Assembly (NCBI GenBank): GCA_023957015.1
Contig: JAMLHR010000008.1
Location: 1-64,000, forward strand
Reading direction: 5' to 3'
Source: Thermomicrobiales bacterium
GTDB lineage: Bacteria > Chloroflexota > Chloroflexia > Thermomicrobiales > UBA6265
Length of the DNA stretch: 64,000 nt
Both the position numbers and the translations under genes were made by a program. The stretch's first letter is position 1. Each line of letters opens with the position of its first letter. Under the pieces are notes generated by a model, which saw only the letters and a program-made list of their open reading frames with translations, did no database searches and had not been told where the DNA came from. Shown in pieces: positions 18,088 to 26,215 of this stretch.

Positions 18088-18722
18088 ATGGATAAACTCA
18101 CGCTCGATGTCAATGAGGCGATCACGCGAATGTCCACACGATGTCAGCGGCGCGAGACACCGCCGTCAATAGAACGCGCACCATCGTCCGTCTGAGCGCC
18201 AATGCCGTGCGGTCGCTCCATCGCGGTGAGGACGCTTCCGCTACGCTGGCAGAGGCCGGTGCGATGCTGGAGGATGTGAAGCGGTACACGTCGGATTACC
18301 CCTCCGTGTACTGGGCTGGCTATGTCCAGGATGCGATGAAGGAGTATGCGGAAGCGCTGATCACCCAGGCACTGCTCAATGGAACTGCGGTCCCCGATGC
18401 CCGAGCTATTGGGGTCGAGGATCCCGCCTGGCTGAATGGATTGGCGGAAGCGGCGAGCGAACTCAGACGCGATGTCCTGGATACGCTACGCCACGATCAC
18501 ACGGATCAGGCCGAGCAACTCCTGGCAAACATGGAGCAGGTCTATGACCTGTTGATCACCGTCGATTTTCCGGACTCGATCACAGGTGGACTCCGCCGCA
18601 CGACCGATCAGTTCAGGGCTGTGCTGGAACGCACCCGAGGGGATGTAACGATGAGCATCCGCCAGGCACGGCTTGAGAGGGCGTTAGGTGCAGCGGAAGC
18701 CAGGATCTCTGACGCCGATTAG
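18088..18722 (+). CDS. Translin-family protein, apparent frameshift near the 5' end
   Basis: The distal frame from 18141 encodes an all-helical protein (RTIVRLSANAVRSLHRGEDA...YPSVYWAGYVQDAMKEYAEALI...VEDPAWLNGLAEAASELRRD) typical of the prokaryotic translin family, a nucleic-acid-binding fold. The ATG at 18141 lacks a ribosome site. A well-supported start (GGGAG then ATG 18088, MDKLTLDVNEAITRMSTR) lies upstream in another frame, and joining the two by one inserted base near 18130-18141 gives the expected helical N-terminus. Either the gene is recently broken or one base is missing from the sequence; a shorter protein from 18141 is the alternative. Confidence 0.6.
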
Positions 18723-19222
18723 TTCGGGATACCTGGCACTCCACTCAGATCCACCGGCGTACCGGGTCCGTAGCCATGTGCCTTGAGCCATCCGGCATCC
18801 ATCTCCAGCACGTAGGTTACCGGGACACCGGAGAGATATGTTTGGCGCTCACTATCGATCGTGCCTTCGGGGTCCGGGCAGACGGATTCCGCCGCACCCA
18901 CAATACGACCATCCTCGATCCAGATGATATCCAGGCAAAATCGCATGCCTTTCATCCAGAATGTCTTCATATGCGGCTCAGAACCGAGGAAGAGCATGCC
19001 ATGATCCTCATCAAGGCCATTGCGATATCCCAATCCAAGCCGCTGCTGCTCGCTCGTCATGGCCAGGTCAACGGTCACCTCACGATCTCCGACAAGGATC
19101 GTTGCCTGCTGTCTCCCCTCGGGCAAGGGACGTCGCCAGGGAGGGAGTGTTGCATCCTCAGCGTTCGCTATCGGACTCCAGATGGCGAACAACATTACGA
19201 TGACGGCGATTACCTTAAGCAT
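18719..19222 (-). CDS. DUF192 family exported protein
   Basis: 167 residues with an N-terminal signal peptide (MLKVIAVIVMLFAIWSPIANA) and a DUF192 domain: RQQATILVGDREVTVDLAMTSEQQRLGLGYR, DEDHGMLF and MKTFWMKGMRFCLDIIWIEDGRIV. The family fold is an exported small beta barrel of unknown function, sometimes near starch or sugar genes. GGAGGATCAGC precedes ATG 19222. Its start overlaps the end of otsB by 8 bases, so the two are co-transcribed. Its end overlaps the translin gene by 4 bases. Confidence 0.85.
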   Translation of the reverse strand: MLKVIAVIVMLFAIWSPIANAEDATLPPWRRPLPEGRQQATILVGDREVTVDLAMTSEQQRLGLGYRNGLDEDHGMLFLGSEPHMKTFWMKGMRFCLDIIWIEDGRIVGAAESVCPDPEGTIDSERQTYLSGVPVTYVLEMDAGWLKAHGYGPGTPVDLSGVPGIPN

Positions 19223-20027
19223 GCTGATCCTCCAATATCGCCGCGACTTCGGTGATCGTCTGAATAAACTCCCCGACTGAAGGAACAATCACATCGGCAT
19301 AGATGGCGACATCCGGGTGGGAATCGACAGTAACGACCCCAACCGAGAGCGTATGTTTGCCTTGTTGGCGCATTTCTGCCAGCGAGCGGAAGCCATCGAC
19401 ATCGGTCACATCGTCGCCTGCGAAAACGACGGCCTGCAAGTCGTGCTTACGGATGAGTTCAACCAGCGCGGTCCCCTTCGAGACATGCTCCTTCGGCCGA
19501 AACTCGACGATCATCTTGCCAAAGGTGACTCGCAGGTCGTTCTCCTCAGCCAACGGCACCACAATCGGCAGCAGCGCACTCTCAACCGTAGCGGGGTCGG
19601 CGGTGTTACGAAAGTGGACGGTGCTACTGAGGAGCTTGTTCTCCCAAATCATCCCCTCGGTATCGATCGCGCCCTCGATCTGGCGCTGTGTCTCACTCAT
19701 GACATGGTTGATGGCTTCGATAGCGCGAACACCAGCGGGATGATCGGTGCGGCTCCCCTTCTCCCACCATTCGAGGCCATGGTTGCCAACGACCGTGTAA
19801 TCGTCGATCGGAAGCATCGTCGCCACGGAGTCCACCGCGCGACCGGTGATAATGCCAGCAGCCGCTACATGGTGAGAGATGGTGCGGAGCGCCTCGGCGG
19901 CTCCGGGATAGGCGAAGGCCGATTCCGGTGTCGGCGCGATCTCGCTCAGCACACCATCGAAATCGGAGAAGAATCCAGCCGGAGATGAGGTAAGCACCTC
20001 GAGCATACGATCACGAACTGTCGACAT
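19215..20027 (-). CDS. otsB: Trehalose-6-phosphate phosphatase
   Basis: HAD-superfamily phosphatase of 270 residues that removes phosphate from trehalose 6-phosphate. Motif I is FFSDFDGVLSEIAPTP, the cap-domain segment is GNHGLEWWEKGS, the lysine motif is in VEFRPKEHVSKGTALVEL, and the metal-binding acidic motif is VFAGDDVTDVDGFRSL. OtsA is not adjacent. The downstream DUF192 gene overlaps its end. Confidence 0.92.
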   Translation of the reverse strand: MSTVRDRMLEVLTSSPAGFFSDFDGVLSEIAPTPESAFAYPGAAEALRTISHHVAAAGIITGRAVDSVATMLPIDDYTVVGNHGLEWWEKGSRTDHPAGVRAIEAINHVMSETQRQIEGAIDTEGMIWENKLLSSTVHFRNTADPATVESALLPIVVPLAEENDLRVTFGKMIVEFRPKEHVSKGTALVELIRKHDLQAVVFAGDDVTDVDGFRSLAEMRQQGKHTLSVGVVTVDSHPDVAIYADVIVPSVGEFIQTITEVAAILEDQHA

Positions 20028-20041
20028 GAGATAAATCCCTG

Positions 20042-20683
20042 CTAGCTAGACGGTGTATACACATGCACCGAGTAATCGGTCATCGAAATCCAGACATCAA
20101 TGACCACATCCTGCTGCTCCACCGCGATATGCGCGTACACGGAGCCGGCTTCAGTCGTGGGTGGGCCAAACGGCATCTGCGGCGTGTTGGTCTTGATGGT
20201 TACACCACCCGCCGCGGTCAACAAAAGGTCGTCGGTGAAGCCATAGGTGATCAAGGCATCATAGACCAGCGACATCCTGAATCGATCCGGCGCGAGCGTG
20301 GGGATGAGCTTGGGATCAACCTCCACCGGGTCAACCAGGCCGGTATCCGTCTCATAGAATGCCTGGGCGGATTCGGAGAAGAACACACCTTCCCACTTCA
20401 CACCGGTGACAAACAGCGGACAGCCCAGACGCAGAGTGTAGAGGCGTGAATCCTTCTGCCACTGCTGCGCTTCCTCAGTCGCGCGTTTCACGCCTGGTTC
20501 GATGGTGTCATCAATGGATTTGAGATCACGCACCCGCAGACGACTATCGGCGCAGGCAGCGTTTTCGTCTGTGGAGAAACCACCGGCGGGTGTGGAATCC
20601 TGCGCGTTGACGACTGGTACCACGCTCAGACAGAGAACCATCACCAGTAAGAGAAACGATCTGAAACGAGTGCCTAACGCCAT
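20042..20683 (-). CDS. Secreted hypothetical protein, 213 aa
   Basis: Signal peptide (RFRSFLLLVMVLCLSVVPVVNAQ) followed by a mature region with two cysteines (CADSRLRV and LGCPLFVTG) that could form a disulphide. Unknown family. GGGAGATTTT precedes ATG 20683. It lies 14 bases upstream of otsB on the same strand and has its own promoter. Confidence 0.7.
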   Translation of the reverse strand: MALGTRFRSFLLLVMVLCLSVVPVVNAQDSTPAGGFSTDENAACADSRLRVRDLKSIDDTIEPGVKRATEEAQQWQKDSRLYTLRLGCPLFVTGVKWEGVFFSESAQAFYETDTGLVDPVEVDPKLIPTLAPDRFRMSLVYDALITYGFTDDLLLTAAGGVTIKTNTPQMPFGPPTTEAGSVYAHIAVEQQDVVIDVWISMTDYSVHVYTPSS

Positions 20684-20721
20684 AAAATCTCCCAGGTACA
20701 ACACGCGCCGTATTCGCTACC

Positions 20722-20748
20722 AGTATAGATAGGAATGGGATCGGACAA
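20722..20748 (-). promoter_or_regulatory. Putative promoter of the secreted-protein/otsB operon
   Basis: On the minus strand TTGTCC and TATACT are separated by 15 bases, about 40 bases upstream of ATG 20683. The spacer is short, so confidence is moderate. Confidence 0.4.
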
Positions 20749-20861
20749 TGGGCTTCGCATGACGAAGTTTGCTGGTACACTGCATTTCGTGAAGTTACGG
20801 TATTTCTTGTAGTGTTGGCCGCCAGCTTCGTCTGCGGCTCATGATCCAGAGGATCCTCCAC

Positions 20862-22064
20862 ATGCGCCTATTCAACTCTCAGTCGCAGCAGATCGAGGAA
20901 TTCGTCGTTGACGACGATAACGTAGGTATCTACGTTTGTGGTGTCACGCCCTACGATACAACCCATATCGGTCATGCGTTCACCTTTCTCACCTTCGATG
21001 TGCTGGTGCGATACCTCCGTTTTCAAGGCTACAACGTTACCTATGTGCAGAACGTAACCGATATCGACGATGACATCATCCGCAAGTCGCGAGAGCGAGG
21101 TATGAGCTGGCGCGAACTCGGTGATTCGGAAACGAATCAGTACCTCACCGATATGAGGAACATGAACGCGATCCCGTTCGATCACTACACCGCCGCCACC
21201 GCACATATTCCGGAAATGATCGAGTTGATCCAGGTTCTTCTGGACAAAGGTTTCGCCTACCAGGCGGGTGGGAGCGTCTATTTCTCGGTCGGAAAGTCCG
21301 CCGATTTCGGTAAGCTCAGTCACCTGCCCCAATCCGAGTGGCTGCCAACAGCCAATGAGCGTGGGAACAATCCCAACGATCCCAACAAACAGGATCCCCT
21401 GGACTTCGTGCTCTGGCAGGCGGCCCAACCCGGTGAACCCACCTGGGAAACGCCATGGGGCGAAGGGCGACCTGGTTGGCATATCGAGTGCACGGCGATG
21501 GCGCAGAAGTACCTGGGTGATACCTTCACGATCCATGGCGGTGGCTACGATCTGATCTTCCCGCACCACGAGTGCGAGATCGCCCAGGCGGAGAATGCGA
21601 CGGGCAAGGCTCCATACGTTCAGTACTGGATGCACGCCGCGATGGTCGACTATCAGGGTGAGAAGATGAGCAAATCTCTCGGCAACCTGGTCTATATCCG
21701 TAACCTGCTGCAGGAATACACCCCGGATGCGGTTCGTATGAGCCTGCTTGACCATCACTATCGTTTCCGCTGGGAGTTCCTTGATGAGGATATGCCCCGC
21801 TACGCGGCAAACGCGGCGGCGCTGGCCGCGGCGGCGAGCCAGGTGTCTGGTGGCGGTGAGGTACTGGATGCCGACCCATACCGCGAGCGCTTCCTTGCAG
21901 CCATGGACAACGATCTGGACACCATCGCTGCCGTTGCAGCACTGGACGCTCTGGCGGAAGAGATCATGCAGCAGCCAGGTGCGGACACACGATCCGCTCA
22001 GGAAACGCTACGCGAACTGGCATTACTGCTCGGTTTAACCCTGGAAAACTCCCTGGTCGCCTGA
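20862..22064 (+). CDS. Cysteinyl-tRNA synthetase family protein (CysS or MshC-like)
   Basis: About 400 residues. Class I catalytic core with YVCGVTPYDTTHIGHAFTF, YVQNVTDIDDDII, zinc ligands in the first CG, WHIECTAMAQ and FPHHECEIAQ, and GEKMSKSLGN. The GVTPYD form and the short C-terminus resemble mycothiol ligase MshC, while CysS usually reads GPTVYD and is 50-60 residues longer. It either charges tRNA-Cys or ligates cysteine to an amino sugar; in the absence of another cysS in view I cannot choose. ATG 20862 follows AGAGG; 20841 is an upstream alternative. Confidence 0.82.
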   Translation: MRLFNSQSQQIEEFVVDDDNVGIYVCGVTPYDTTHIGHAFTFLTFDVLVRYLRFQGYNVTYVQNVTDIDDDIIRKSRERGMSWRELGDSETNQYLTDMRNMNAIPFDHYTAATAHIPEMIELIQVLLDKGFAYQAGGSVYFSVGKSADFGKLSHLPQSEWLPTANERGNNPNDPNKQDPLDFVLWQAAQPGEPTWETPWGEGRPGWHIECTAMAQKYLGDTFTIHGGGYDLIFPHHECEIAQAENATGKAPYVQYWMHAAMVDYQGEKMSKSLGNLVYIRNLLQEYTPDAVRMSLLDHHYRFRWEFLDEDMPRYAANAAALAAAASQVSGGGEVLDADPYRERFLAAMDNDLDTIAAVAALDALAEEIMQQPGADTRSAQETLRELALLLGLTLENSLVA

Positions 22065-22212
22065 TTGGCGAGCGATAGTATCGAGGCGGTATACTGATCC
22101 GTCGGGGCCTTGCAGTGCATGGTTCCTGTTCTGTTATGTGTGAGCGGCGGAGCCGCCCCACCTTTCTCTGCCGTCAATCGATGACGGCGGAAACCCAAAG
22201 GAAGGAAACCTT
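22065..22212 (+). promoter_or_regulatory. rpsF operon promoter and leader
   Basis: TTGGCG (22065-22070) and TATACT (22090-22095), spacing 19, form a possible promoter right after the preceding gene. The leader then contains two hairpins, GGCGGAGCCGCC-type near 22145-22157 and CCGTCAATCGATGACGG near 22172-22188. Many bacteria have an S6:S18-binding leader at this position; the second hairpin is a candidate but the match is not proven. Confidence 0.45.
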
Positions 22213-22704
22213 TTGGAAACCTCTCAATACATCAAGGCGCGCCAGTATGAGCTGATGGTCATCCTGGTGCCAGATCAGCCAGAAGCCGAAATGCAGGCCG
22301 CAGTCGAAGCCTTTGTTGGATATATCACCGACGAGAACGGCACGATCGATAGTCTCTCCACAGATTCCCCGTGGGGTCGCCGTCGACTCGCCTACACCAT
22401 TCGTCACGAGGGTGTTGATTATCGTGACGGCTTCTATGCCCTGGCCTATTTCACCGCCATGCCGGATGCGATCAGCAACATCGAGCGCGAGCTGAAGCTG
22501 GACACCAACGTGATCCGCTACCTGCTTCTCTCCTATGACGAGAACATGGGCGAGAAGGTCGATGAGACCGCCGTTGAGGCCGAAGATGAGGAAGCAGAAG
22601 CTGAGGTCGAAGTGACCGAAGAGGTTGCGGAGGAAGCGACTGCCGAAGAGCCAGTCGCCGAAGAAGAAGCTGCAGCCGACGAGGAAGATGCGGTCGCAGA
22701 GTAA
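22213..22704 (+). CDS. rpsF: 30S ribosomal protein bS6 with long acidic tail
   Basis: 163 residues. The first 110 residues are a normal bS6 (RQYELMVILVPDQ, WGRRRLAYTIRHEGVDYRDGFYALAYF). After residue 115 comes a 45-residue tail of almost only Glu, Ala, Val and Asp. bS6 binds 16S rRNA with bS18 in the 30S platform. Translation starts at TTG 22213, behind AAAGGAAGG. First gene of the rpsF-ssb-rpsR operon. Confidence 0.95.
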   Translation: METSQYIKARQYELMVILVPDQPEAEMQAAVEAFVGYITDENGTIDSLSTDSPWGRRRLAYTIRHEGVDYRDGFYALAYFTAMPDAISNIERELKLDTNVIRYLLLSYDENMGEKVDETAVEAEDEEAEAEVEVTEEVAEEATAEEPVAEEEAAADEEDAVAE

Positions 22705-22725
22705 CCGTATCGGAAGGAGCCCCGC

Positions 22726-23232
22726 ATGAGTTTCGCCAAAGTCGCAATTGTTGGCCGTTTGGGCCAGGATCCTGAATCTCGGTATCTTCAGTCGGGACGC
22801 CTCGTCGTTTCGTTCTCGATGGCCGCTGATGGGCGACGACGGAGCGGTGGCGAGCAACCGACGACCACCTGGTTCCGCGTGAGCGCGTTTGGCGAACAGG
22901 CCGAACGACTCGCAAATATGGTTCAGCGTGGGTATATCGCCAAGGGACGCCAGCTCTATGTTGAAGGTCAGTTGGAAGCCCGCCAGTATCAGGGTAACGA
23001 TGGCCAGATGCGCACGTCCCTTGATGTGAACCTGTCCGATTGGCAGTTCATTGGCAGCGGTCAGCAGGATCAGCAAGGGGGCCAGGGCGGCGGCAACTAC
23101 CAGAACCGCGCAAGCAACACTGGTGAGTTTGATCCCAGCCAGGGTGGCGGTAGCAGCTACGGTGGCTCCGATTACGGCAATCAGTACGGCTCTGACGACG
23201 ATCAGAGCGATTTGAACGACGTGCCGTTCTAG
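22726..23232 (+). CDS. ssb: Single-stranded DNA-binding protein
   Basis: 168 residues. OB-fold (FAKVAIVGRLGQDPESRYLQSGRLVVSFSMA, TTWFRVSAFGEQAERLANMVQRGYIAKG), a Gln/Gly/Ser-rich linker and the acidic C-terminal tip DLNDVPF that recruits replication and repair partners. Located between rpsF and rpsR as in many bacteria; GGAAGGAG precedes the start. Confidence 0.97.
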   Translation: MSFAKVAIVGRLGQDPESRYLQSGRLVVSFSMAADGRRRSGGEQPTTTWFRVSAFGEQAERLANMVQRGYIAKGRQLYVEGQLEARQYQGNDGQMRTSLDVNLSDWQFIGSGQQDQQGGQGGGNYQNRASNTGEFDPSQGGGSSYGGSDYGNQYGSDDDQSDLNDVPF

Positions 23233-23264
23233 TCAGCGGCATTTAGGAAACCAGGGATAGATCA

Positions 23265-23606
23265 ATGACAGACACACACAATTCTGAGAACTCGGAATCC
23301 CGTCCAAGCCGCTTCGGTGGCGCTCAGGGCGGAGCTCGCGGTGGTGCTCGCCGTCCCGGTGGCGGTGGTGGCCGCGGCAACTTCGGCGGTCGCCGCAAGG
23401 TTTGCCAGTACTGCGCGGATAACATTCGCCACGTTGATTACAAGGATCTCGCCCGTCTTCGCCGCCACGTCGGTGAGCGTGGCAAGATCGAACCGCGGCG
23501 TAAGCTGGGCACCTGCGCCCGACATCAGCGTTCGGTAACAGTTGCGATCAAGCGCGCCCGCTATATCGCCCTGTTGCCGTTCACCAGCAGCGCTCCGCGC
23601 GGATAG
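23265..23606 (+). CDS. rpsR: 30S ribosomal protein bS18 with Gly/Arg-rich N-terminus
   Basis: 113 residues, about 35 longer than typical bS18. The conserved core ([27 protein letters not shown]...[29 protein letters not shown]) carries the zinc-type cysteines of a C-plus ribosomal protein. The added N-terminal 40 residues are Gly/Arg-rich ([17 protein letters not shown]). Last gene of the operon; rplI does not follow as it often does. Confidence 0.95.
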   Translation: MTDTHNSENSESRPSRFGGAQGGARGGARRPGGGGGRGNFGGRRKVCQYCADNIRHVDYKDLARLRRHVGERGKIEPRRKLGTCARHQRSVTVAIKRARYIALLPFTSSAPRG

Positions 23607-23626
23607 TCCGCCAGCAACTATGGCTT

Positions 23627-23677
23627 GAATGGCGCGCTTCAGGGGTTGGACGATTCATCCCGTGATGCGCGCCATTC
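23627..23677 (+). terminator. Hairpin after rpsR
   Basis: Perfect 11-base inverted repeat GAATGGCGCGC / GCGCGCCATTC with a partly self-complementary interior, 20 bases past rpsR and 50 bases before the next gene. There is no T run, so it may be a processing or attenuating structure rather than a strong terminator. Confidence 0.5.
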
Positions 23678-23728
23678 TCATATATCGTTTGCGGCTCTTC
23701 GGAGCATCGTCGCCACATGAGGACACAG

Positions 23729-25234
23729 ATGAGTGACGAGAACAACCAACGTCCGGCCGGCAATGCTCCTCGGGGATCCAGTCGAAACCAGCCAACGAGC
23801 AAACAATCTCGCCCCAAGCGAGGGAGCACGGGATCGGCTGCACCTCGAAAGTACATGACCCAGCAGCAGAAAGAAGCGATGTATCAGCGCTGGCTCTACA
23901 TCGGTCTTGGTGTGGCGGCAGCGGTCATCGTGCTGGCACTCGGTGCGGGCGCCCTCTGGCAGTACCGCATCATGCCCAACCAGGTTGTGGCATCGGTCAA
24001 TGGCCAGGAGATCACGCGCAGGGATTACTGGAAGTATCAGAACATCTCTCTGTACAACCAGGCCCGTCTCTATGAAGAGCTGGCCCTGCAGTACACCGGT
24101 CAGGAACAATCGCAGTTCCTCCTCTACTCCGCTCAACTGGATGCTGCTCGCAAGGACGTCAAGGGTACTACCGATGTGAGCGAGGCAACGCTGACCCAGA
24201 TGATCGAAGATCAGCTGTACATCAGCGCGGCAGAGGAACAGGGCGTGGATATGAGCATGCCCGTGCTGCGACAGCAGGCGCTGAACAGCTTCGCACCCAG
24301 CGACACGCCAATCGTGACACCGATTCCGTCCCCGACGCTTATCCCGGAACGGGCTGAGTGGGCGACACAGACGGCCGAGGCTATCCAAACCCAGGAAGCG
24401 GAACAGGCGGCCATGCTCGGTACACCGATGGCCACACCTGTAGGTGTTGGCACACCGGGAGCAACGCCGGTCGTAGATCCGACGCCGGATATGACCGCGA
24501 TCACCTCCACTGCCGAGAGCGACTATCAGGCATTCGTCAACGATGTGCTGCCCGAAGCTGGCCTGACCGAGGAGCAATATCTCAACCTCTTTGCCAAGCC
24601 ACTTGTGGCCAGAGACCATGTCAATGCCGAAATCGTGGCAGGTGTGCCACAATCAGCACCGCAGGTTGATGTGGCACACATCCTGGTCAATACCGAGGAA
24701 CTCGCCAACGAGATCGAAGGTAAGCTGCAGAGCGGTGAGCTGACATTCCAGGATGCCGTTGCGATTTACTCGCAGGACACGGCCACCTCCACCAACGATG
24801 GCAAGCTCGGATGGGTTGCCGAAGGCGAGCTGCCGGAGGAGCTGGATGCTGTCATCTTCACGATGCAAGCGGGTGATGTCTCCGCCCCGATTCAGTCCAG
24901 TTATGGTTGGCATATCGTGCAAGTGATCGACACGGACGAGGATCGCGCCCTGACAACCAGTCAGTATGATGCGGCCGTTGCCCGAGCGAAATCCGACATG
25001 CTGGATGCTCAGCGAGCTAATGCCGAGATCAAGTCTGACTTCTACAACCCAACACCGACAGCGACCTCGACGGTCTTCACACCGCCGGTCAACGCGCCAA
25101 CTCCAGTTGTCGCAACACCTGTCATGGCGCCAGATCTGAGCGCGACGCCGATCGCCGGACCGACGTTCATCCAGGCATCGCCAGAAGCATCGCCGGTTGG
25201 ATCACCAGTCGCATCGCCTTCTGCGACACCGTAA
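23729..25234 (+). CDS. Membrane-anchored parvulin-type peptidyl-prolyl isomerase
   Basis: 501 residues. A short basic Ser/Gly-rich cytoplasmic N-terminus, one membrane helix (WLYIGLGVAAAVIVLALGAGALW), a SurA/PrsA-like helical domain starting VVASVNGQEITRRDYWK, then a parvulin domain (VDVAHILVNTEELANEIEGKL...GKLGWVAEGELPEELDAVIF...SSYGWHIVQVID). Proline/threonine-rich linkers separate the parts and form the C-terminus. It likely folds exported proteins on the outer side of the membrane. GAGGACACAG precedes ATG 23729. Confidence 0.88.
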   Translation: MSDENNQRPAGNAPRGSSRNQPTSKQSRPKRGSTGSAAPRKYMTQQQKEAMYQRWLYIGLGVAAAVIVLALGAGALWQYRIMPNQVVASVNGQEITRRDYWKYQNISLYNQARLYEELALQYTGQEQSQFLLYSAQLDAARKDVKGTTDVSEATLTQMIEDQLYISAAEEQGVDMSMPVLRQQALNSFAPSDTPIVTPIPSPTLIPERAEWATQTAEAIQTQEAEQAAMLGTPMATPVGVGTPGATPVVDPTPDMTAITSTAESDYQAFVNDVLPEAGLTEEQYLNLFAKPLVARDHVNAEIVAGVPQSAPQVDVAHILVNTEELANEIEGKLQSGELTFQDAVAIYSQDTATSTNDGKLGWVAEGELPEELDAVIFTMQAGDVSAPIQSSYGWHIVQVIDTDEDRALTTSQYDAAVARAKSDMLDAQRANAEIKSDFYNPTPTATSTVFTPPVNAPTPVVATPVMAPDLSATPIAGPTFIQASPEASPVGSPVASPSATP

Positions 25235-25239
25235 GACGG

Positions 25240-25274
25240 CATAGCGGATATCGCCAGTGGCGATATCCGCTATG
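25240..25274. repeat. 35-bp perfect palindrome
   Basis: Arms CATAGCGGATATCGCCA and TGGCGATATCCGCTATG (17 bases each) around a single central G, starting 6 bases past the PPIase stop. It can act as a factor-dependent terminator or a binding site for a dimeric regulator; no T run follows on either strand. Confidence 0.85.
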
Positions 25275-25322
25275 ATTACTGGCAGAGCAGCATCAGTTGT
25301 GGCGAGAGAGGATTCTGCATTC

Positions 25323-26162
25323 GTGACATCTCGAGATGGATCCAACCGATACGGACGGCAACCCGCCCCCAAACCACCCCGATCCAATCAACAGGGTCAG
25401 TTCGGGCTAGACGCTGACGAACTTGATCGATACATGTCCGGTCAGCCCGCCAAGCAACCCCGTTTCGATCCGTACGGTCGTTCCCAATCAACAGGTCAGA
25501 CACGAACGGTACGCCCGGCACCAGCACCACAGCCGCAATACCAGCAACCAGTGAACGAGACCTATCAGGAATGGGATCACCAGGAGTACGATGACGGCTA
25601 CGAGTATGACGACTACGAGCCGATTCAACCCGAACCTGCCCCACGCCAGTCGACCCGCAGTCGTCGTCAGCCCGTACAGGAATACGACGAGGATCTCTAC
25701 GAGGACCCGTATGTCCTGGACGAAGACGAGATCGCGGAGCGACCACAACGGCGGTCCCAGCGAGCACCGCGAAAACGAACCTCGGCAACAGCAGCCGCAG
25801 GTGGATTCGCCATGCCTTCCTTTATCGCTGAGGCTCCGGTTCTCAAGGATCGTACCTCGTTGATCATGCTCGGCACCGGTCTCGCCAGCGTCCTGTTGAT
25901 GATCATTATCGTAGCGATGAAACGCAGTGGGCTTGGTGACGCGATTCCTACCCACATTAACGCCAACGGTGAGGCGCAGGTCATCGAAACCAGCGGCGCG
26001 ATCTGGCAACTCCCTCTCATCGCCGCGATGGTGACGCTTATCAGTAGTGTTGTTGCCTGGTTCCTCGCGAAATGGGGCGCGTTTCTCCCGAGATTCCTCC
26101 TTGGAGGTAGCCTGGGCGTGCAGTTCATCGTCTGGGTTGCGGTCTACGCATTCCTCTTCTAG
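25323..26162 (+). CDS. Membrane protein with disordered N-terminus, DUF1648-like
   Basis: About 279 residues. The first 170 are proline/glutamine/arginine/acidic low-complexity sequence. The C-terminal part has three membrane helices (LIMLGTGLASVLLMIIIVAM, LPLIAAMVTLISSVVAWFLA, LGGSLGVQFIVWVAVYAFLF) with AIPTHINANGEA after the first, resembling the PtHxxxxG motif of DUF1648 proteins. Start GTG 25323 is the best supported (GAGAGG upstream); function unknown. Confidence 0.65.
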   Translation: MTSRDGSNRYGRQPAPKPPRSNQQGQFGLDADELDRYMSGQPAKQPRFDPYGRSQSTGQTRTVRPAPAPQPQYQQPVNETYQEWDHQEYDDGYEYDDYEPIQPEPAPRQSTRSRRQPVQEYDEDLYEDPYVLDEDEIAERPQRRSQRAPRKRTSATAAAGGFAMPSFIAEAPVLKDRTSLIMLGTGLASVLLMIIIVAMKRSGLGDAIPTHINANGEAQVIETSGAIWQLPLIAAMVTLISSVVAWFLAKWGAFLPRFLLGGSLGVQFIVWVAVYAFLF

Positions 26163-26171
26163 CGAAAGACC

Positions 26172-26215
26172 AGCGATGCTGATCGGAGTCCCCCGATCAG
26201 CATCGCTTCTATTTC
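26172..26215. terminator. Bidirectional terminator
   Basis: AGCGATGCTGATCGG / CCGATCAGCATCGCT with a 6-base loop, followed by TTCTATTT on the plus strand. It sits between two convergent genes, and its 3' flank reaches the stop codon of the minus-strand gene. Confidence 0.75.
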
